The notes under the pieces are model-generated. The model searched no databases. It worked only from the letters and a program-made list of their open reading frames with translations, and was not told the DNA's origin. A DNA stretch of 64,000 nt, taken from contig NC_060061.1 in the NCBI RefSeq assembly GCF_020283565.1, positions 20,807,362 to 20,871,361 on the forward strand, written 5' to 3'. Numbering within the stretch: position 1 is the stretch's first letter; every line of letters starts with the position of its first letter. The DNA is from Trifolium pratense (taxonomy: Eukaryota; Streptophyta; Magnoliopsida; Fabales; Fabaceae). Both the position numbers and the translations under genes were made by a program. Shown one piece after another: positions 59,195 to 64,000 of the stretch.

Positions 59195-60427
59195 TGATGA
59201 CAATTTTAGCAAGTGTACTAAATTCGTCGTTAAGTAATAAAATTTATAAGATTCGTATCCACAGAGATTGTTCTTATTTCAACGAAACAATTCAATGAAT
59301 TTAGGATTAATTAACAAATTGCAAAGGGGGGGTTTTTAGATTGATTTGTAGTAACAATGACAATAATTAAAATTGCAAGAAAGTTGAACGTGAACTTTTA
59401 TGAGAGAAAGACGATTAGGAATTATTTTGAATCTTCTCTTTGTCCTATATGGTACTCTAGGTTCTAGCCCTCAACAATGAAATTCTTATAATTACGACAA
59501 TATAACAAAATAGACTGAGTCCAATTCCTTGGCTCATCGATCCCATTCATCTAATAAAGTACCCTAATTCCTTAGGCGAAACTAATATTATCAAAAGCTT
59601 TAACGAACGTTATATTAACAATCATGCCAATTAATTCTATATTCCTATAGCAATTACGATTGACAAACAATTAATCTAGTTCCAGTATAAATCCTAGGGT
59701 CAATAGTGATTTATAACTTAAAATCAATTCGAAAGTGATCAATTAACGAAAAGCAATAAACACAAGATTAACTGAATAATTATAAGTTTTCATTGAATAA
59801 ACTAGAACACGTAGTTACATGGCTCAGATAGTTTCAGAGAGAATCATCTATAATTCCTAATCCGATGAGATTAGTTACCCATAATAATAATTGACATAAC
59901 AAAAGAGTTAAGAAAATTATACATGAATAACCGATGAATTGCTTGACGGCGAAACCCTGCGTTTCTTCCCTTGTTCGCTGCTCGTCCCTCTTTTTTTCTC
60001 TCAGGAAGTGATAATCCCCTTTTATTTGTGATACAACTCCTCTTTTATAGGCTCCATACAAGACAAATCGTGTCCTCCCTTTATAATAATCCACGTCCTT
60101 CAATTAGTTTGTTATTAATGACGTGTCACAAAAGAAAAAGCAAATGGCTTCCTATGTAGCATGTGGCTGACGTCATGTGAAATTATAAAAGCAAAATCGC
60201 GGCACTATGAAGCATGCATCGCGGCGCGGAAAATACAGAAACTGGAGGCTAAATTTTGAGCTTGGAATATTTTTCTAAGTCTTTTTCTTCTTTGGTCTTT
60301 TGTCTTCAAACTCTTTTATGTGTCAATTTCTTCATAAATTCTTCTCTTTGATCATGCAATACTCTTAAAAACTAACTAAAATACTATAGAATAATAATTA
60401 AAATTAACAAATGATTGGCTGTCATCA
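59195..60427 (-). repeat. 3' LTR of the nested element
   Basis: 1233 bases. It includes a GC-richer patch, CGCGGCACTATGAAGCATGC (60200). It is identical to 62730-63961 apart from one G in a homopolymer, on visual comparison. Confidence 0.95.
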
Positions 60428-61896
60428 CAACCCCAAACTTGAACTGTTACTTGTCCTCAAGTGACATGCCTGTCAAAACAAAACTATCAGGGAATTAACA
60501 AATTAATTTGAATGATAAAAATCTCATAAACCTTTTCTCTTCATCCGGCAATAGAACCACCGGTGTTAACTTCCGTGATCCTGCTCAATCAACACTTTGG
60601 CTTCCAAGACTTGAATCAAATTTGGTCCAATGACCGTTCCACACAATGTACAAAGTTCAACCTTATCTCTCACTCACTAATTCACTCAATTTTTGATAGG
60701 GTGTTCACTCCATCAACATGCAAATGCTATTTTACCATAAGCTTGAAAAAAATTCTAAACGTCAATCAAAGTAAATACATTGCACACATTTTTGAGGTCT
60801 TAAGGGTTATAACTTGGCTTGGGCAAACGGTGGGATAATTTTGGAAAAAGTAGGCTAAATTGGAGTTAGATATCCACTACTATTCCTTGTTGAAGCATTA
60901 CCGGGGCTCAATTCATTGTTAATAAGGTACTTAGAGAACTTATTTTTCAATTTTTTTCTCTTTTTTTTTTTTTTGAAGATGCCACTATTTTTCATGATTA
61001 ATGGCTCTTTATTTTTTGAAGAAAACTCAATTATTTTGGTGAGTCTCTTGTTATTATTATCATTAATTTTTTTTTTTTTTTTTTGTTCTCTAGTACCCCT
61101 ACCCCAAACTTAAGATGTTGCTAATTCCAAAAGCAACCCCAAACTTAAAATGATGCCATGACAAGAAAATTTAAAGCTTATACCTAACTCCAAGGAGGGC
61201 AAACAGATAAAAATTTTCAAGTCTAAAAGGCTTATAATTTGGAATGTCACCGAAAGAAAAGGGGAATATTTTTTTTTTAGGCTCAAAATGGTTTAGCAAC
61301 AGATAAATAATAAATAGGGTAGCTTGAAAAGGCTCAGAGTACCAAACAAATGTGCCTCTATGTGTGTAAATGCAAAACCAATCAACAGTAGAGAATAGTC
61401 GCAAGTTCTAGAAAATATACAAAGCATGGATACACTCATAAGATGTGAAAGAAAAAGTATACCGTGGAATTTATTTGGCTCAATATGCTCACCAGCTGCG
61501 GTATCTGAAAGTTGAACTAGTACACCGTGCAAAACTCCATCTTTCCTATTCGTCTCTTTGTCTCTTGAACCATCACACTTTCATGAGCAGTCACACGTCA
61601 ATTATTCTTTTATGTGCAAGTCTAAGAGATTCTCATCATGCAAATTCAGGTATTAACACACTGACAATTCTGAAAAGACATAAAAACATTCAACTTGATA
61701 ATAAACAAAGTAACATAAGGATGAAACATAGGGATTGTCAGCAAACAACAACCATGACCGACTCTTTTTTTGTTTCTTTTTGTTTTTTTTTTTTAAAAAA
61801 AAAATTCAGGACTAGAAAATAAATAAAAACGTATCTGATGGGTTGCCTCCCATTAAGCGCTTCTTTACAGTCATTAGCTTGACTCATCACCCATCG

Positions 61897-62571
61897 TTAG
61901 GGTGGCATATATGACAAAAAGAACACATCATCCTTCTTCTTTCTCTTGTTTGGTAGGAATTGCATGAACTTGACATAAAGAGTCAAATTCTTCCGTGCTC
62001 CAACAACTAAGCTCTTGGAATATGCACTCTCCCACTTTAGAGAAGAATGATGCTTATTTTTCAAGTGACATTTCTTTTTAATCTCCATTGGTTGAGACTC
62101 ACATGTTGCATAGAGATCAACATTCTTCACTCTTGAATTCTCTTTCATGCCATTATTTTTGTTTTTCGAATTTTCTTCTTCTACCACAATGGCATGAGGT
62201 TTCATCACCATCTCAACCAACTTCTTCTCACACTCATTTGCCTCCTCCATGAGGTTACCACATTGCACTTCAAATCTATCACAGGGAACTTGATTGGACT
62301 TCCAGAATTCATCCAAAATACTTTCGAGTTGTGAATTGTAATTAATCATGACCACTTGTGGCTCTTCATCTTTACTACAAGGTTTCTTATTATATTCGCA
62401 ATCATGATTTTGATCACAATAAACACACCTCTCCTTTAGCTTCTTTATATCTATCTCCCTGTATTTTTCCTCGAGTCTTGATCTCAATAATTGATATCGA
62501 AGAATGCCTATTTCTTCACTATCAATCAATACATTCTCATACCATATTCCTGTCATTACTACAAAACTCAA
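61897..62571 (-). CDS. 224-aa protein of the nested element, unknown function
   Basis: This is the only substantial frame in the element. It lies where gag would be, just after the primer site and before a long noncoding interior. It is charged, rich in Lys and Glu. It contains a Cys/His cluster, CVYCDQNHDC, followed by NKKPC, and later a possible coiled coil (NLMEEANECEKKLVEMVMK). I recognise no domain. The Cys/His cluster followed by QVVMINYNS loosely recalls the zinc-motif region of some gypsy gag proteins. A remnant or captured gag end is possible. The frame could also be fortuitous. Confidence 0.45.
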   Translation of the reverse strand: MSFVVMTGIWYENVLIDSEEIGILRYQLLRSRLEEKYREIDIKKLKERCVYCDQNHDCEYNKKPCSKDEEPQVVMINYNSQLESILDEFWKSNQVPCDRFEVQCGNLMEEANECEKKLVEMVMKPHAIVVEEENSKNKNNGMKENSRVKNVDLYATCESQPMEIKKKCHLKNKHHSSLKWESAYSKSLVVGARKNLTLYVKFMQFLPNKRKKKDDVFFLSYMPP

Positions 62572-62706
62572 GGAAACTTTTCAGTAGCAAAGCACAATGA
62601 AATAAACATGAAGTGTAAAAGATTTTTTTATATACAAAATAAAATAAAAATAACAGAAAAAAAATCCTATATACAATAAATTGTTTAGTCAAAATTAATC
62701 AACAAT

Positions 62707-62723
62707 CCCCGGCAACGGCGCCA
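62707..62723 (-). other. primer-binding site, tRNA-Asp type
   Basis: The minus strand reads TGGCGCCGTTGCCGGGG, six bases after the 5' LTR. It is complementary to the CCA end of plant tRNA-Asp(GUC), as recalled. It is shared by many plant gypsy elements. Confidence 0.85.
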
Positions 62724-62729
62724 AAAACT

Positions 62730-63961
62730 TGATGACAATTTTAGCAAGTGTACTAAATTCGTCGTTAAGTAATAAAATTTATAAGATTCGTATCCACAGA
62801 GATTGTTCTTATTTCAACGAAACAATTCAATGAATTTAGGATTAATTAACAAATTGCAAAGGGGGGTTTTTAGATTGATTTGTAGTAACAATGACAATAA
62901 TTAAAATTGCAAGAAAGTTGAACGTGAACTTTTATGAGAGAAAGACGATTAGGAATTATTTTGAATCTTCTCTTTGTCCTATATGGTACTCTAGGTTCTA
63001 GCCCTCAACAATGAAATTCTTATAATTACGACAATATAACAAAATAGACTGAGTCCAATTCCTTGGCTCATCGATCCCATTCATCTAATAAAGTACCCTA
63101 ATTCCTTAGGCGAAACTAATATTATCAAAAGCTTTAACGAACGTTATATTAACAATCATGCCAATTAATTCTATATTCCTATAGCAATTACGATTGACAA
63201 ACAATTAATCTAGTTCCAGTATAAATCCTAGGGTCAATAGTGATTTATAACTTAAAATCAATTCGAAAGTGATCAATTAACGAAAAGCAATAAACACAAG
63301 ATTAACTGAATAATTATAAGTTTTCATTGAATAAACTAGAACACGTAGTTACATGGCTCAGATAGTTTCAGAGAGAATCATCTATAATTCCTAATCCGAT
63401 GAGATTAGTTACCCATAATAATAATTGACATAACAAAAGAGTTAAGAAAATTATACATGAATAACCGATGAATTGCTTGACGGCGAAACCCTGCGTTTCT
63501 TCCCTTGTTCGCTGCTCGTCCCTCTTTTTTTCTCTCAGGAAGTGATAATCCCCTTTTATTTGTGATACAACTCCTCTTTTATAGGCTCCATACAAGACAA
63601 ATCGTGTCCTCCCTTTATAATAATCCACGTCCTTCAATTAGTTTGTTATTAATGACGTGTCACAAAAGAAAAAGCAAATGGCTTCCTATGTAGCATGTGG
63701 CTGACGTCATGTGAAATTATAAAAGCAAAATCGCGGCACTATGAAGCATGCATCGCGGCGCGGAAAATACAGAAACTGGAGGCTAAATTTTGAGCTTGGA
63801 ATATTTTTCTAAGTCTTTTTCTTCTTTGGTCTTTTGTCTTCAAACTCTTTTATGTGTCAATTTCTTCATAAATTCTTCTCTTTGATCATGCAATACTCTT
63901 AAAAACTAACTAAAATACTATAGAATAATAATTAAAATTAACAAATGATTGGCTGTCATCA
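62730..63961 (-). repeat. 5' LTR of the nested element
   Basis: 1232 bases; the partner is at 59195-60427. It ends at the GTATC target duplication. Confidence 0.95.
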
Positions 63962-64000
63962 GTATCCTATTTATTAAATGAACAGCATGTTGAATAGAAA

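Larger units (their letters stand above)
59195..63961 (-). mobile_element. young non-autonomous LTR retrotransposon (LARD/TR-GAG-like)
   Basis: 4767 bases flanked by the exact 5-base duplication GTATC (59190-59194 and 63962-63966). LTRs at 59195-60427 and 62730-63961 begin TGATGACA/TGATGACAATTTTAGC and end GTCATCA. By eye they differ only by one G in a run of G (59326-59332). The primer site TGGCGCCGTTGCCGGGG (minus strand, 62707-62723) matches tRNA-Asp. A purine tract, AGTTTGGGGTTG, precedes the 3' LTR. The 2.3 kb interior has no protease, RT, RNase H or integrase, only a 224-codon frame. The tRNA-Asp primer and large LTRs suggest a Ty3/gypsy-derived element moved in trans. Confidence 0.92.
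56711..64000 (-). mobile_element. decayed Ty1/copia element split by a nested LTR element
   Basis: The minus-strand element extends past the window end. The 3' LTR is ~250 bases (about 56711-56956, edges uncertain) and contains TTATATAGTCATCAACGG. The adjoining purine tract is TGTGGGGGAG (56965-56974). The pol region occupies 56943-59189. The coding sequence resumes at 63962-64000 (SIQHAVHLINRI), which joins in frame with PTPLLKNNTPYNLL at 59189. The gap of 59190-63961 is the nested element plus one copy of the GTATC duplication. Confidence 0.85.

Noticed and set aside
59834..60103. An 89-codon minus-strand frame, repeated exactly at 63368-63637
   Set aside because: It lies within the two LTRs of the nested element. 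Its duplication is explained by LTR identity and it has no recognisable domain.
1..64000. tRNA, rRNA and microRNA genes
   Set aside because: None was recognised by eye. The two tRNA-like stretches (8985-9066, 31650-31789) are SINE-like repeats, not complete cloverleaves. A tRNAscan or small-RNA map would be needed to exclude others.

Overview
The window is nuclear DNA from a flowering plant. Genes are split by many short introns with consensus splice sites, the spacers are AT-rich, and two genes encode plastid proteins with transit peptides. LTR retrotransposons, a LINE, MITEs, SINE-like repeats and a decayed piece of chloroplast ndhF fill much of the rest. Repeat style and protein sequences suggest a papilionoid legume, probably Medicago or a close relative. 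That placement is from memory and is not proven by the sequence.

Layout. 1-2252 (+): 3' half of a NIN-like protein gene (NLP; RWP-RK and PB1 domains). 3091-5833 (-): a complete six-exon gene for a conserved protein I cannot name, with a likely leader exon near 7.1 kb. 7.5-12.3 kb: a repeat-rich block holding a long-TIR element, a hAT-like MITE, a Stowaway-like MITE, two arrays of palindromic hairpin units around an MBD gene fragment, and the ndhF insertion. 13440-21991 (-): a complete 17-exon BMS1 gene with what looks like a U12-type AT-AC intron. 22-31 kb: a gene-free stretch with a truncated copia element, several MITEs, a LINE remnant, a TRIM-like element and two orphan exons of trehalose-6-phosphate phosphatase. 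31198-42070 (+): a 10-exon TBC/RabGAP gene whose sixth intron carries a young, intact antisense Ty1/copia element (34281-39588). 42779-45542 (-): a thylakoid-lumen FKBP (FKBP18-like). 47087-52167 (+): VIPP1. 55667-55912 (+): a small secreted PIP-type peptide precursor. 56.7-64 kb: a decayed copia element split by a very young non-autonomous LTR element.

Exon models were built by hand by joining reading frames at splice sites and checking phase. BMS1 (1197 codons), the TBC gene (457), VIPP1 (321), FKBP18 (229) and the unknown gene (686) all close in frame with no leftover bases. Functions fall into nitrate or symbiosis transcription (NLP), 40S ribosome assembly (BMS1), Rab traffic (TBC), thylakoid biogenesis (FKBP18 and VIPP1, a divergent pair) and peptide signalling (PIP). 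Nothing suggests that these neighbours form one pathway. All family assignments are from recognition of motifs, not from a database search.
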